Counted from the first letter of the stretch, positions 1 through 9,145 are shown. The stretch is 64,000 bases of DNA from Bacillota bacterium (GCA_007121025.1 SKMO01000027.1:1-64000); one strand, 5' to 3'. Notes: generated from the letters alone by a model not told the origin. Program-made: numbers and translations.

Positions 1-884
1 ACCGTCTGTGGCTGGATGAAACCATGAGTTATTCCTGTGCCTATTTTCGCAGCCCCGGGGATTCACTTGCCTGTGCCCAAAAAGAAAAAATCAGCCACAG
101 CCTGCGCAAACTGCAACTAAAGCCTGGGCAGACGCTGCTCGACATTGGCAGTGGCTGGGGGCATCTGATCATTGAGGCGGCCCGGGAGTACGGTATCCGG
201 GCAGTGGGGATCACCCTGAGCGAGGAACAGGTGGAAGCTTCCCGCAGCCGGATTGCCCGGGAGGGCCTGGAGGAACGGGTGGAGGTTCGGCTTCAGGATT
301 ACCGGGAGTTGACGGGTGGGCAGGAACAGTTCGATCGTGTTGTCAGCATCGGCATGTTTGAGCATGTGGGCAGAGATCACCTGGATGACTACATGACCAA
401 GGTGGAAGAGCTCCTCCGGCCGGGAGGGTTGTCTCTGCTGCATTCGATCATGAGCCAGGAGGAAAGGCCGGTGAATCCCTGGGTGTCCACCTGGATTTTC
501 CCGGGCGGTTACATTCCCTCTCTGAGGGAAACGGTGGCGCTGCTTCCGGACCATGATTTTCATCTGATGCATGCGGAAAGTCTGCGGCTTCATTACGCCC
601 GCACACTGGATCACTGGGCTGAGAATTTTGCGGCCTGCCGGGAACACGTGGAAGCGACCCGGGGCAGGCGGTTTGCCCGGATGTGGGATCTGTACCTGCG
701 CAGTTGCGCCGCCAACTTCCGGACCACCGGTCTCAATATATACCAGCTGCTGTTTTCGAAAGGGCTGAACAACGAAAGCATTCAGACGTGCGAGTTTACG
801 CATCAGGAAAGTGGGGACAGGAATGAAAGAGACCATGGAGAACAGACGATCCATACGGACATTTCAGAAGAGACTGTTGAATGA
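1..884 (+). CDS. cfa: Cyclopropane-fatty-acyl-phospholipid synthase, 5' truncated by window edge
   Basis: SAM-dependent enzyme that methylenates the double bond of unsaturated acyl chains in membrane phospholipids. The frame is open from base 3 (RLWLDETMSYSCAYF), and LWLD-TM-YSCAYF is a signature of the CFA synthase family, so the gene starts upstream of the window and the internal ATG at 24 is not its start. About 293 residues are visible. The SAM site is LDIGSGWG, followed by the family motif SIGMFEHVG and the conserved DHWAENF near the C terminus. The reading frame runs about 60 bases into the following nitroreductase gene, so the two are probably translationally coupled. Family assignment is secure; lipid substrate is inferred from the family. 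Confidence 0.93.
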   Translation, partial: RLWLDETMSYSCAYFRSPGDSLACAQKEKISHSLRKLQLKPGQTLLDIGSGWGHLIIEAAREYGIRAVGITLSEEQVEASRSRIAREGLEERVEVRLQDYRELTGGQEQFDRVVSIGMFEHVGRDHLDDYMTKVEELLRPGGLSLLHSIMSQEERPVNPWVSTWIFPGGYIPSLRETVALLPDHDFHLMHAESLRLHYARTLDHWAENFAACREHVEATRGRRFARMWDLYLRSCAANFRTTGLNIYQLLFSKGLNNESIQTCEFTHQESGDRNERDHGEQTIHTDISEETVE

Positions 885-1692
885 CCAGGCCATAGACATC
901 ATTGAACAGGAAACAGAGCGACTGGCCGCAGCAACAGGGCCCTTTGGACACCGTGTTCGGCCGGTACTTACCTTTCTGGAGAAAGGGCGGTCCGAAAAGG
1001 GCATGCGGATCGGAACGTACGGTGTCATTCACCATCCCCAGGCCTTTCTGGGTGCCGTGGTCGTCAATACCCCGGAAGGGGTGATGGATCTGGGTTATCT
1101 CTTTGAGCAAACGATGCTTGCTCTGACGTCCCACGGTCTGGGCACCTGCTGGCTCGGGGGCTTGTTTAACAGGAAACTGTTCAGCGAACTGGCTGATGCC
1201 GGGAAAGAGGAGATCATCCCGGCGGTCACGCCACTGGGTTACCCTGCCGATAAGCAGGACCTGCCAGACCGGCTTATGAGACGTCTGAGCAAGAGTGATC
1301 AGCGAAAGCCTTTTGATCAGCTGTTTTTTGTCGGCTCGTTTAGTCGACCGCTTTCTCCGGAGAAGGCCGGGATCTGGGCTGACCCTCTCCGGATGGTCCG
1401 GTTGGGGCCGTCTGCATCCAACCACCAGCCCTGGCGGATTCTGCTGGATGCAGACGGAAGCCGGGCTCACCTCTACCTGCGCCTGACGCCTGGCTACTCC
1501 GGAAACAAACTGGGATTTGAGCTGCAGAGAGTGGACGCCGGAATTGCCATGGCCCATCTGGAACTGGCTTTTCGGGAAGACGGAATTGAAGGATCCTGGG
1601 TGTTTTCCGATCCGGGAAAAGGTGTGTTGGACGAAAACACGGCTTACGTCGGGACGTTTGTGCTCCCGGATGAAAACGGCGCGAACCACTGA
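823..1692 (+). CDS. TM1586-type nitroreductase family protein
   Basis: Predicted flavin-dependent oxidoreductase of about 289 residues. The N terminus (RRSIRTF) is the classical nitroreductase FMN-binding opening, and a second half-domain contains LGPSASNHQPWRI, another FMN-contact motif. This tandem layout fits the TM1586-like nitroreductase family rather than the short dimeric NfsB type. The physiological substrate cannot be deduced. Starts at GTG 811, ATG 823 and ATG 835 are all in frame; 823 is chosen as a compromise because no start has a strong ribosome binding site. It overlaps the end of the cfa frame and is followed one base later by rlmH, so the three probably form one transcript. 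Confidence 0.8.
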   Translation: MKETMENRRSIRTFQKRLLNDQAIDIIEQETERLAAATGPFGHRVRPVLTFLEKGRSEKGMRIGTYGVIHHPQAFLGAVVVNTPEGVMDLGYLFEQTMLALTSHGLGTCWLGGLFNRKLFSELADAGKEEIIPAVTPLGYPADKQDLPDRLMRRLSKSDQRKPFDQLFFVGSFSRPLSPEKAGIWADPLRMVRLGPSASNHQPWRILLDADGSRAHLYLRLTPGYSGNKLGFELQRVDAGIAMAHLELAFREDGIEGSWVFSDPGKGVLDENTAYVGTFVLPDENGANH

Positions 1693-1693
1693 C

Positions 1694-2146
1694 ATGAACA
1701 TCACTGTGGTGGCGGTGGGAAAGGTTCGGGAGAGGGCCCTTGGGGATGCCCTGGAGCGCTATGGGACGGACATCCTCAGGCGTGGACACCGGCTGAGCGT
1801 TTTGGAGGTGCCTGATGAACCGGCGCCCGAGGGGCTTAATGCCCAAGGAGAAGAGGCGGTTCGGGAGGCGGAAGCGGTCCGGATGCTCAAACAGATTCCG
1901 TTGGAAGCCGTGGTGATTACGCTGGAAATAGGGGGCACTCTGTGTAATACAGACCAGTTCCGGTGCCGGTTCCAGGCGCTCAGCGAAAAGGGGCGTCGGC
2001 CGGTCTGTTTTCTGATCGGAGGGTCTTTGGGCCTGGGAAAGTCGGTTCGGGCCCGAAGTGACTGGGCGTTATCCTTTTCGCCAATGACCTTTCCCCATCA
2101 GCTGATGCGTGTCATTCTGCTGGAACAGTTGAACCGGATTGTCTGA
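1694..2146 (+). CDS. rlmH: RlmH-family 23S rRNA methyltransferase, C-terminally short
   Basis: SPOUT-family protein related to RlmH, which methylates N3 of pseudouridine 1915 in 23S rRNA. The 150-residue protein starts MNITVVAVGKV, has the SAM-site glycines in FLIGGSLGLG, and has the knot motif SPMTFPHQLMRVILLEQL. It then stops: the usual ending YRA..I....PYHK is missing, because TGA falls directly after EQLNRIV. The sheet region normally reading LD..G...SSE is also unusual (LEIGGTLCNTDQF). No alternative frame restores the tail. ATG 1694 follows the nitroreductase stop by one base. A second RlmH-like gene faces it across a shared terminator, so this copy may be diverging or may work with that partner. 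Confidence 0.82.
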   Translation: MNITVVAVGKVRERALGDALERYGTDILRRGHRLSVLEVPDEPAPEGLNAQGEEAVREAEAVRMLKQIPLEAVVITLEIGGTLCNTDQFRCRFQALSEKGRRPVCFLIGGSLGLGKSVRARSDWALSFSPMTFPHQLMRVILLEQLNRIV

Positions 2147-2157
2147 ATAAAACCAGA

Positions 2158-2185
2158 ATGAGGGCGGCCCGAAGGCCGCCCTCAT
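2158..2185. terminator. Bidirectional terminator between the two RlmH-like genes
   Basis: Perfect 12-bp inverted repeat (2158-2169 with 2174-2185) around a CGAA tetraloop. It overlaps the stop codon of the leftward gene and follows the rightward stop by 11 bases, so it can serve both convergent units. Confidence 0.8.
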
Positions 2186-2583
2186 TTGTGGTAAGGCTGG
2201 TTGTGTATGATCCGGTAAGCCCGGTAGATCTGTTCAGTCAGGATGGTCAGAAGCAGGCCTGGATCCATGTCCATGGGGCTGACCGACAGTGTGGCGTCAA
2301 CCGGGAAGTCGCATGGCCCGATCACAATGGTGACGGGGCCTGCACTGGTGTTTTGCCAATCGACGATTTGCCCGGCCCACTGCTCTGAAGAGAGAAGCGT
2401 TCCCTGGGGTATCAGGGCCAGGCGAATACCGGTCTGCGGCCAACGGGTGGCCAGTCCTGCTGGTTTGCGCACATGCTGTGTTCGGATTTTGGCGTAGCGG
2501 CCGATTCGTTTGATGTATTCTTCGGCTGCGTCCCTGTAGCAGGGGTGCAGCTTGGTTCCGGTGGTGTAAATGGTCCAGTGCAT
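2182..2583 (-). CDS. Second, divergent RlmH-like SPOUT methyltransferase
   Basis: A 133-residue protein with the RlmH C-terminal signature that the facing gene lacks: LTEQIYRAYRII followed by PYHK at the very end. The first half is shorter than typical RlmH (about 155-160 residues). The SAM-binding glycine loop is altered to VIGPCDFP instead of IGG-xGL, and the following motif reads LSVSPMDMDPG instead of LS-LTLPH. Start ATG 2583 is chosen because AAGGAGGA lies 7-8 bases upstream; a longer frame begins at 2625. It sits 22 bases downstream of ung on the same strand. It may be an RlmH paralogue with an altered cofactor site, a different RNA methyltransferase, or a partner of the truncated copy. 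Confidence 0.7.
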   Translation of the reverse strand: MHWTIYTTGTKLHPCYRDAAEEYIKRIGRYAKIRTQHVRKPAGLATRWPQTGIRLALIPQGTLLSSEQWAGQIVDWQNTSAGPVTIVIGPCDFPVDATLSVSPMDMDPGLLLTILTEQIYRAYRIIHNQPYHK

Positions 2584-2605
2584 GGGGTGGTCCTCCTTGA
2601 AGGGG

Positions 2606-3274
2606 TCAGGAAAGACACCAGTCAATGGGAGACTGGCCGGAGTTCATCAGAAACCGGTTGGCCCTGGAAAACGGGCGGCTTCCCAGAAAGCCCCGGTGGG
2701 CGGACAGGGGACTGGGGTGGGGTGCTTTGAGAATCAGATGACGGTCGCCGGGGATCAGTGGCACCTTGGACTGGGCATGTCTGCCCCAGAGCATAAACAC
2801 CAGGGGGCGGGGATGTTGTCCAAGCAAGGTGATGATCCGGTCGGTGAATGGTTCCCAGCCCTGATTGCGGTGAGAGCCAGCCTGCCCGGCCCGGACAGTG
2901 AGCACCGTGTTCAGAAGAAGGACGCCCCGGTCTGCCCAGGGCTTCAGGTGACCGTCTGGGGGGAGGGGACAGCCCAGATCATCCCGGAGTTCCCGGAAGA
3001 TGTTCTGGAGTGAGGGGGGGACAGACACGTCCGGCTGCACCGAAAAACTCAGTCCTTGGGCCTGTCCCGGGCCGTGGTAGGGATCCTGCCCCAGAATCAC
3101 CACACGAACAGAGCCGTAGGGGGTGTAGCGTAACGCATTGAAGATGTCATGCATTGCGGGATAAATGACTTGCTGATCGTATTCTTCGTTGAGAAAAGCC
3201 CACAGTTTAAGGAAACGATCCGTTTGGAAAGCGTCTTCCAACAGGTTGTCCCAGTCGTTGTTCAGTTGAATCAT
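2606..3274 (-). CDS. ung: Uracil-DNA glycosylase (family 1)
   Basis: Removes uracil from DNA as the first step of base excision repair. The 222-residue length is normal for the family. Visible motifs are GQDPYHG (water-activating Asp), LLLNTVLTV (uracil pocket), and HPSPLSAHRG (catalytic His and Leu-loop). Start ATG 3274 has AAGGAGA upstream, so the extension to 3304 is not used. It leads a two-gene leftward unit with the RlmH-like gene. Confidence 0.96.
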   Translation of the reverse strand: MIQLNNDWDNLLEDAFQTDRFLKLWAFLNEEYDQQVIYPAMHDIFNALRYTPYGSVRVVILGQDPYHGPGQAQGLSFSVQPDVSVPPSLQNIFRELRDDLGCPLPPDGHLKPWADRGVLLLNTVLTVRAGQAGSHRNQGWEPFTDRIITLLGQHPRPLVFMLWGRHAQSKVPLIPGDRHLILKAPHPSPLSAHRGFLGSRPFSRANRFLMNSGQSPIDWCLS

Positions 3275-3417
3275 GGCGTTCTCCTTGGATTTTAATGGTT
3301 TCATCTTATCAGAAGAAGAGACAGGAAAAAAGGCGAAGTGTGCAATGGGCCCTTAGTGTTTAGGAAAAAGGGCCGATAGAAAAACGTGAAGAACAGATTT
3401 AAGCGGAGGACAAACCA

Positions 3418-5007
3418 ATGACCGTAGCGCAGGGACTTCTGACACTTTATCTTCTGACCGCAGTCGTGCTGGCGGTCTACATGATCAGTTATGCACTCCA
3501 CCGGGGAAAATCACCTCTGGTGGTCTGCTTTGTGCTGCTTTGTCTGTCTGTGACCGTTTATCTGTTTGGTGCGCTGATGGAACTGAACAGTCACTTCCTG
3601 GAACAGATGATGTTCTGGCATCAGGCGCAGTACATGGCACTGCCTTTTTTGCCGACACTCTGGCTGACACTGTGGCTTTTTTTCGCAGGAGTGATCCGGC
3701 AACGGATCCCGGTCTGGACAGGTGGCTTGTTCATCTTTCCACTGGCCACATTTCTGGCTCGTCTGACCAATGCCAGGCATGGGTTGTTTTATCGGGGGGC
3801 TTTTGTTCAGGAAGTCAGTGGTCTGCGCATTCTCAGGTTAGTGCAAGGGCCCTGGTATGTGGTTCACTCTCTGTACTCAATTCTGTGCTTTCTGTTTGCG
3901 GTGGGCATTTATCTGCGCTGGATGAAGAACACTCCACCGCAGCAGCGTTTGGGTTACCGGTTGTTTTTGGTGTCAGCGACACTGCCGTTTGTCGGACTGA
4001 TCCTCATTCTTATGGACGCCGGCGGTCTGGGCATTGATTATGCGGCGCTGGTGCTTCCGGTGTCCATGGGTCTTTTGTTGATGGCTCTTTCCCGGTATGA
4101 TCTTCTGACGGTCCGCTCCCTGGGCCGGGACGCTGTGTTTGAACATCACCGGGATCTGACGCTTGTTTTCGACAATGCCCTCCGGTTGGTGGATTGCAAC
4201 GCGGTGGCCAGACAGTGGTTTCCGGAATTGGCACCGTGTCCCCATAGCAAGCCGGTGCAGGAGCTTCTTTCAGCGGATCATCCCCTGTTGGAAGTGCTCT
4301 CCTGGCAGGCGCCGCAGGACATCGAACTGACGTGGGAAGATCAAGTTGCCTGCTTCAGTGCACGGGTTACAGGAATCAGCGGGCCGGGGAGCCGGCAGGT
4401 TGGGCGTCTGGTGTCTCTGGTGGATGTGACAGACCGGAAACAGCAGGAAGCCGCTCTGCAGGAGAACGAACGAAAACTACGGATCCTTGCATCGACTGAC
4501 GAACTGACGGGTCTGTGCAACCGGAGCCGGTTCATGGAACTGGGCCGTCAGGCGGTGTCCCGGTCTCATAATACAGGTGAGCCCCTCAGCCTTTTGATGA
4601 TCGATGTGGATCACTTCAAGAATGTGAACGACACCTTTGGTCACGGAGGCGGAGACGCGGCGCTTCGCTCCCTGGGTGCGTGGATATCCGCCGGTTTTGG
4701 CCCTGATGCGGTCTGTGGCAGACTGGGTGGTGAAGAATTTGGGGTGCTGGTCCCCGGGTGGGAGCTTTCCGGGGTGCTGGAACAGGCAGAACGATTCCGG
4801 CAGCAGGTGGCCGGTCGGCGGATTGTTTACCATGAACGTGTGATTGGTCTGGAGGTGAGCATCGGTGTGGAAACGGGAAGCTCTGGGATCGAATCCCTGG
4901 AAGCAATGATGCGCCAGGCCGACCGGGCACTCTATAGAGCCAAGAATCAGGGGCGAAACCGGGTGATCCTTTCCGGTGAAACCGGGGCAAGCAAGCAAAT
5001 CGGGTAA
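3418..5007 (+). CDS. 7TM sensor diguanylate cyclase
   Basis: Membrane enzyme that makes c-di-GMP from two GTP. Residues 1-230 form seven hydrophobic segments of the histidine-kinase N-terminal 7TM type. A PAS-like stretch follows (about 240-345), then a GGDEF domain (about 350-520). The active loop is GGEEF at residues 437-441, and LMIDVDHFKNVND supplies the metal and substrate residues, so it should be active. There is no Arg-x-x-Asp inhibitory site in the expected position upstream of GGEEF, so classical product inhibition is probably absent. GGAGG precedes ATG 3418. The gene is flanked by terminators or divergent genes and appears monocistronic. The signal sensed is unknown. Confidence 0.9.
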   Translation: MTVAQGLLTLYLLTAVVLAVYMISYALHRGKSPLVVCFVLLCLSVTVYLFGALMELNSHFLEQMMFWHQAQYMALPFLPTLWLTLWLFFAGVIRQRIPVWTGGLFIFPLATFLARLTNARHGLFYRGAFVQEVSGLRILRLVQGPWYVVHSLYSILCFLFAVGIYLRWMKNTPPQQRLGYRLFLVSATLPFVGLILILMDAGGLGIDYAALVLPVSMGLLLMALSRYDLLTVRSLGRDAVFEHHRDLTLVFDNALRLVDCNAVARQWFPELAPCPHSKPVQELLSADHPLLEVLSWQAPQDIELTWEDQVACFSARVTGISGPGSRQVGRLVSLVDVTDRKQQEAALQENERKLRILASTDELTGLCNRSRFMELGRQAVSRSHNTGEPLSLLMIDVDHFKNVNDTFGHGGGDAALRSLGAWISAGFGPDAVCGRLGGEEFGVLVPGWELSGVLEQAERFRQQVAGRRIVYHERVIGLEVSIGVETGSSGIESLEAMMRQADRALYRAKNQGRNRVILSGETGASKQIG

Positions 5008-5012
5008 CCGGG

Positions 5013-5046
5013 AAAGATGACGGTGCAAACTGTCATCTTTTTTGTC
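5013..5046 (+). terminator. Rho-independent terminator after the diguanylate cyclase gene
   Basis: Stem 5013-5024 with 5029-5040, GCAA loop 5025-5028, followed by a T run. Confidence 0.85.
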
Positions 5047-5130
5047 GGTTTTATCGTGAAAAAAGGAGTTTAAGTCTGCTAAGGTGAAATATATAAGGAC
5101 TGCAAAGTGCATGAGAGTGGAGGTATAGGC

Positions 5131-6768
5131 ATGGTATCCGGACAACGAAAAATTTCAACGGACAAAAGTTCGTATGGCATGGTGTCTACAGCTTCGGGAA
5201 AAGCCACTGAAGCCGGTGTGGCTATTCTGGAGGCGGGTGGGAATGCAGTGGACGCAGCCGTGGCGGCAGCCCTTTGCCTGGGTGTGAGTGAGCCGCAGGC
5301 GTCCGGCATCGGAGGGCAGTCCATGGGGTTGGTTTACCTGCGGGAAGAAGACCGGGTGTTTGCGGTGGACGGGTCTTCCCGGGCGCCGTTTCACATTCAA
5401 CCTACCCGGTTGGGTTCAAGGCCGATGAAACTGGGGTTGAAATCGTCAACCGTTCCGTCGACACCATCCATGCTTGGGGTGCTTCATGAACGGTATGGAC
5501 GCCTTCCTCTGAAAGAGGTTATGTTGCCGGCCATACGGACGGCCCTGGATGGGTTTCGTCTGTCGAGTCTGCAAAGCCGCCTGCTCAAAGATCACGCTGA
5601 TGCGCTCCGGGGTGATTCCCTGATTGAAACGCGGTATTTCCGGGAGGGTCATCCGGCAGAAGCCGGTACAATCATCCGACAGCCGGAGCTGGCAGACACT
5701 TTGGAAACCATGGCCCATTCCGGATGGCAGGCGTTCTACACCGGAGACATTGGCCGGCAAATCACCAGAGACATGCAGTCCCGTGGAGGGCTGATTACGG
5801 AGATGGACCTGGCCCAGATCCCCATGCCCATTGAGCGCGATCCCCTGGGAGGATCCTACCGGGGGCTGCGGGTGTACACTTTCCCCCCGCCGGGTGCAGG
5901 GCGGGTGCTCATCCAGCTTCTGAACATTCTGGAAGAATTTCCACCGGAGCTTCTGAACCCTGAAGAGCCGGCCGGGGCGCTCATTTATGCGCTGGCCTTC
6001 CGGTTTGCACTGAACGACCGGAAAAAAATGCCTGTCCATCCGGATTATTATTCGGAAGCGGCCAACCAGATGATGACCGAAAAGGGGTACGGGCAGGAGC
6101 TGGCCAAACGGATCGAACGGATTGGCACATACGTGATGGGTGAAGGGTTTACGGCGCCGCCAACATCCGGTGAAACCACCCATCTGTCGGTTATGGACCG
6201 GCAAGGAAACGCTGTGGGCATCACCCAGTCCGTGGAGCTGGTGTTTGGAAGCAAAGCCATGGCTGATCAGCTTGGATTTTTCTACAATAACTACATGAGC
6301 GCATTCGAGTACGAGGACATGACACACCCCTATTTCTTGCTCCCTGGCGGAAAACCCTGGAGTTCCGTGGCGCCGACACTGTTGTTTCAGAACGGTGATC
6401 CGCTGCTTCTTCTGGGAAGTCCGGGAAGCGAGCGCATTTCCACATCTCTGGCCCAGGTGATTACCCGGGTGGTGGATCATCACCTGTCGCTGGAGGAAGC
6501 CATCGCAGCCCCGCGGTTTCACGCATCCGGAAACGGTACGTTGTTGATTGAGTTGAAGCGGTTTTCCAGTGATGTTATTGACGTGCTGGAACAGAGCCGC
6601 TTCGTGGTGAAAAAGCGGGGGGCCTACAGTTTTTACCTGGGTTGCGTCCAAGGGGTGCAGGCCCCTGCACCAGGTGAGACGCAGTACATTGGTGTTGCGG
6701 ATCCCCGGCGGGATGGCAGAGCAAAGGGACCGAAAACAATCATGAAAGAGGAGGGTGGAGAGCAGTGA
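5131..6768 (+). CDS. ggt: Gamma-glutamyltransferase / hydrolase
   Basis: N-terminal nucleophile hydrolase that cleaves or transfers gamma-glutamyl groups, for example from glutathione or gamma-glutamyl peptides. The 545-residue precursor has NAVDAAVAA and SGIGGQSMG early, and the autoprocessing site ETTHLSV with the predicted nucleophile Thr349. The GSPGSERI stretch of the small subunit is also present. No signal peptide is visible, unlike the usual secreted enzymes, so it is probably cytoplasmic and may have a biosynthetic or specialised role. ATG 5131 follows GGAGG by 8-9 bases; the 5107 ATG is too far from a ribosome site. Its stop overlaps the GTG start of the ATP-grasp gene (GTGA), so the two are coupled. 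Confidence 0.92.
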   Translation: MVSGQRKISTDKSSYGMVSTASGKATEAGVAILEAGGNAVDAAVAAALCLGVSEPQASGIGGQSMGLVYLREEDRVFAVDGSSRAPFHIQPTRLGSRPMKLGLKSSTVPSTPSMLGVLHERYGRLPLKEVMLPAIRTALDGFRLSSLQSRLLKDHADALRGDSLIETRYFREGHPAEAGTIIRQPELADTLETMAHSGWQAFYTGDIGRQITRDMQSRGGLITEMDLAQIPMPIERDPLGGSYRGLRVYTFPPPGAGRVLIQLLNILEEFPPELLNPEEPAGALIYALAFRFALNDRKKMPVHPDYYSEAANQMMTEKGYGQELAKRIERIGTYVMGEGFTAPPTSGETTHLSVMDRQGNAVGITQSVELVFGSKAMADQLGFFYNNYMSAFEYEDMTHPYFLLPGGKPWSSVAPTLLFQNGDPLLLLGSPGSERISTSLAQVITRVVDHHLSLEEAIAAPRFHASGNGTLLIELKRFSSDVIDVLEQSRFVVKKRGAYSFYLGCVQGVQAPAPGETQYIGVADPRRDGRAKGPKTIMKEEGGEQ

Positions 6769-8909
6769 AAATAGCCATTGTCTACAATCGGGAGAGTCAG
6801 GCTGTGATTAATCTGTTTGGAACACTGAACAGGGAGAAATACGGACTGGATACGATCAAAAGCATCAAGGACGCGTTGGAAGCCGGAGGCCACCAGGTGC
6901 GGACATTTGAAGGAGACAAGAACATCATTTCAAGGCTGGAAAAGTTCATGCCAACGGTGATTTCCGGGGAACGGCCCGGGCTGGTCTTTAATCTGAGTTA
7001 CGGAATTCAGGGAAAGGGACGCTACATGCACATCCCGGGAATCCTGGAGATGCTGGGGATTCCTTACGTTGGATCCAGTCCGGAAAGCCATGCCATTGCC
7101 CTGGACAAGGTCATCACCAAAATGATACTCATTCAGAAAGGGCTTCCCACACCGCTGTTTGCCGTGATGGACAAACCGGATTCGCCCATTGACCGGGAGC
7201 TGAAATACCCGCTGATCGTAAAGCCGAAAAACGAAGCCGTGTCCTTTGGGCTGCGTATTGTTTACAATGAGGAAGAACTGCGGGAAGGCGTGGCGGTGAT
7301 CTATGATTCCTTCCAGTCACCAACGCTGGTGGAAGAATACATTGAAGGCCGGGAGATCAATGTGGGTCTTCTGGGAAACGCAGACACGCTGGAAGCGCTT
7401 CCGCCGGTGGAGCTGGTGTTCGGGGACGGACCACAGATTTACACTTACGAGGACAAGACCAGTGCAAGCGGTCGAACCGTGGGAAAGGTTTGTCCGGCCG
7501 CGCTGACTGAAGAACAGACCAGGACGGTCAAGCAGCTGGCCAAGGACACGTTTAACGCCCTGGGCTGCTATGACAGTGCCCGGGTGGATTTCCGGCTGGA
7601 CAGTCAGGGGCGGTTTTATATTCTGGAAGTCAACTCGATGGCCAGCCTCGGGGCCAATGCATCGTTTGTGTACGCGGCCGAAAAAGCTGGACTTGATTTC
7701 ACCAAACTGATCAATCGGCTGATCGATGTGACGTGTGAACGATACTTTGGCCCCATGGTTTCGGAGAGTTTTCACGAGGGAGCCTCCCAGGAGGCCATCA
7801 ACATTTTTCATACGGTGACCCGGAAGCGGGACCAAATCGAAGAGGATCTTCGCGCCTGGACCAACATGCCCAGCTGGACTGAAGATGCGGTGGGAATATC
7901 CACGGTGGTCCGCAGCCTGGAAGACAGGATGAAAAAACTGGGGATGCAGGAAAACCAGCGATTGTCCAATGGGCGGTCAGCCTGGACGTACGAAACCAGG
8001 GCCGGTCTGGAGGGCGGGATTCTTCTGGCGGTTCCCATTGACATCCCGGGACATCGGGCTGGTTTTCCGATCCCCTTCCGGACGGAGGAAGAATGGTTGT
8101 TTGGTGAGGGGATCGGTTCGAGCCGGGGTGGACTGGTGACCCTGTTGTGGGCGCTGGGCGCCCTGAAGGAAAGCAAAGCCCTGGCGAAAAGGAAAATCGG
8201 CGTGTTCTTTTATGCAGACGAAGGACGGGGGATGCGCTACAGCTCCTCAACGTTTGTGAAGGCCAGCCGGGAAGCGTCTCAGGTTCTGGTTCTGATGCCC
8301 GGATTTGAAGGCGGCAAGGTGGTGGACCAGCGCCGGGGAACCAAAAAGTACAGCGTCGTGGTGGAAGGCGACCCGGTGCGGATCGGAAGCCACAAGCAAA
8401 AGGTGGATGTGCTCAGTTCATTCATCGACCGGGCGGAAAAACTCCGGGGGCTGAGTGTGGAAAAAGACCGGATCACGGTGGCGGTGCAGGATGTCAAATC
8501 GGAACGGTACAGTGTTCTGCTGCCCCATCGGGTGGCGTCCACTGTGTACATTTCATATCTGGACGAGCAAAAGGCCCAGCTCGCAGAGCAGGAGATGAAG
8601 AAGATCTTCCGGACCAATACCCGCGGGATGAAGTGCAGTGTGGAAAAACTGGAGGAACGTCCTGCACTGCGCAAGGTACGGCGTCATCCGATTGTCCGGA
8701 AGCTGGAAAGAATCTGTGGGGATTGGAATCTTCCGTTTGGAACAGAGTCCAGCCTGCTCGCTTCTGCCGCCGGAGAAGTCAGCCAGACACCGGCTCTTTG
8801 TGGATTGGGCCCGGCCTGCCAGGGGATGTACACCCCACATGAAGCCATCCACCGGGGTGAGCTGGTGGAGCGCACATTGCTCCTGGCGGTGTTTTTGTTG
8901 CAGGAATAG
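6765..8909 (+). CDS. ATP-grasp (D-Ala-D-Ala ligase-like) protein fused to a degenerate M20 peptidase-like domain
   Basis: 714 residues. Residues 1-330 resemble D-Ala-D-Ala ligase: PYVGSSPESHAIALDK, YPLIVKPKNE, VEEYIEGREINV and the metal-binding ending LEVNSMASLG. This points to ATP-dependent amide or peptide bond formation. Residues about 370-714 follow the M20 metallopeptidase layout, but most metal ligands look replaced: VPIDIPG where HxD is expected, GSSRGG for DxKGG, ADEGRG for DEExG, and MYTPHEA for AHxPxE. The C-terminal half is therefore probably non-catalytic, perhaps binding a peptide or amino acid. GTG 6765 overlaps the ggt stop by 4 bases. Substrates are unknown; co-translation with ggt suggests gamma-glutamyl chemistry. 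Confidence 0.8.
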   Translation: MKIAIVYNRESQAVINLFGTLNREKYGLDTIKSIKDALEAGGHQVRTFEGDKNIISRLEKFMPTVISGERPGLVFNLSYGIQGKGRYMHIPGILEMLGIPYVGSSPESHAIALDKVITKMILIQKGLPTPLFAVMDKPDSPIDRELKYPLIVKPKNEAVSFGLRIVYNEEELREGVAVIYDSFQSPTLVEEYIEGREINVGLLGNADTLEALPPVELVFGDGPQIYTYEDKTSASGRTVGKVCPAALTEEQTRTVKQLAKDTFNALGCYDSARVDFRLDSQGRFYILEVNSMASLGANASFVYAAEKAGLDFTKLINRLIDVTCERYFGPMVSESFHEGASQEAINIFHTVTRKRDQIEEDLRAWTNMPSWTEDAVGISTVVRSLEDRMKKLGMQENQRLSNGRSAWTYETRAGLEGGILLAVPIDIPGHRAGFPIPFRTEEEWLFGEGIGSSRGGLVTLLWALGALKESKALAKRKIGVFFYADEGRGMRYSSSTFVKASREASQVLVLMPGFEGGKVVDQRRGTKKYSVVVEGDPVRIGSHKQKVDVLSSFIDRAEKLRGLSVEKDRITVAVQDVKSERYSVLLPHRVASTVYISYLDEQKAQLAEQEMKKIFRTNTRGMKCSVEKLEERPALRKVRRHPIVRKLERICGDWNLPFGTESSLLASAAGEVSQTPALCGLGPACQGMYTPHEAIHRGELVERTLLLAVFLLQE

Positions 8910-8917
8910 GTGGAAAG

Positions 8918-8950
8918 AAGACCGGTTCAGCCCTGGACCGGTCTTTTCTT
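8918..8950 (+). terminator. Terminator after the ggt/ATP-grasp operon
   Basis: Nine-base stem 8918-8926 with 8937-8945 followed by a pyrimidine-rich T tract. It separates this operon from the NRPS gene. Confidence 0.75.
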
Positions 8951-9145
8951 CTGGGAAAGAACTGAAAATTGCTGTGAGGGAAGGATTTGCGGGATTTCCG
9001 GTGAATATATATGGTGAGCGTTTGTGAAGAATTGGACAGGTGGGGTGAATCACGGGGTGGTTTGCCTTTTTCTGTAGCGCAACGGGTTTACCGGTCCGGA
9101 TAATCGGTCCGTATTTCCCGGAAGAAGAGAACACAGGACAGGCAG

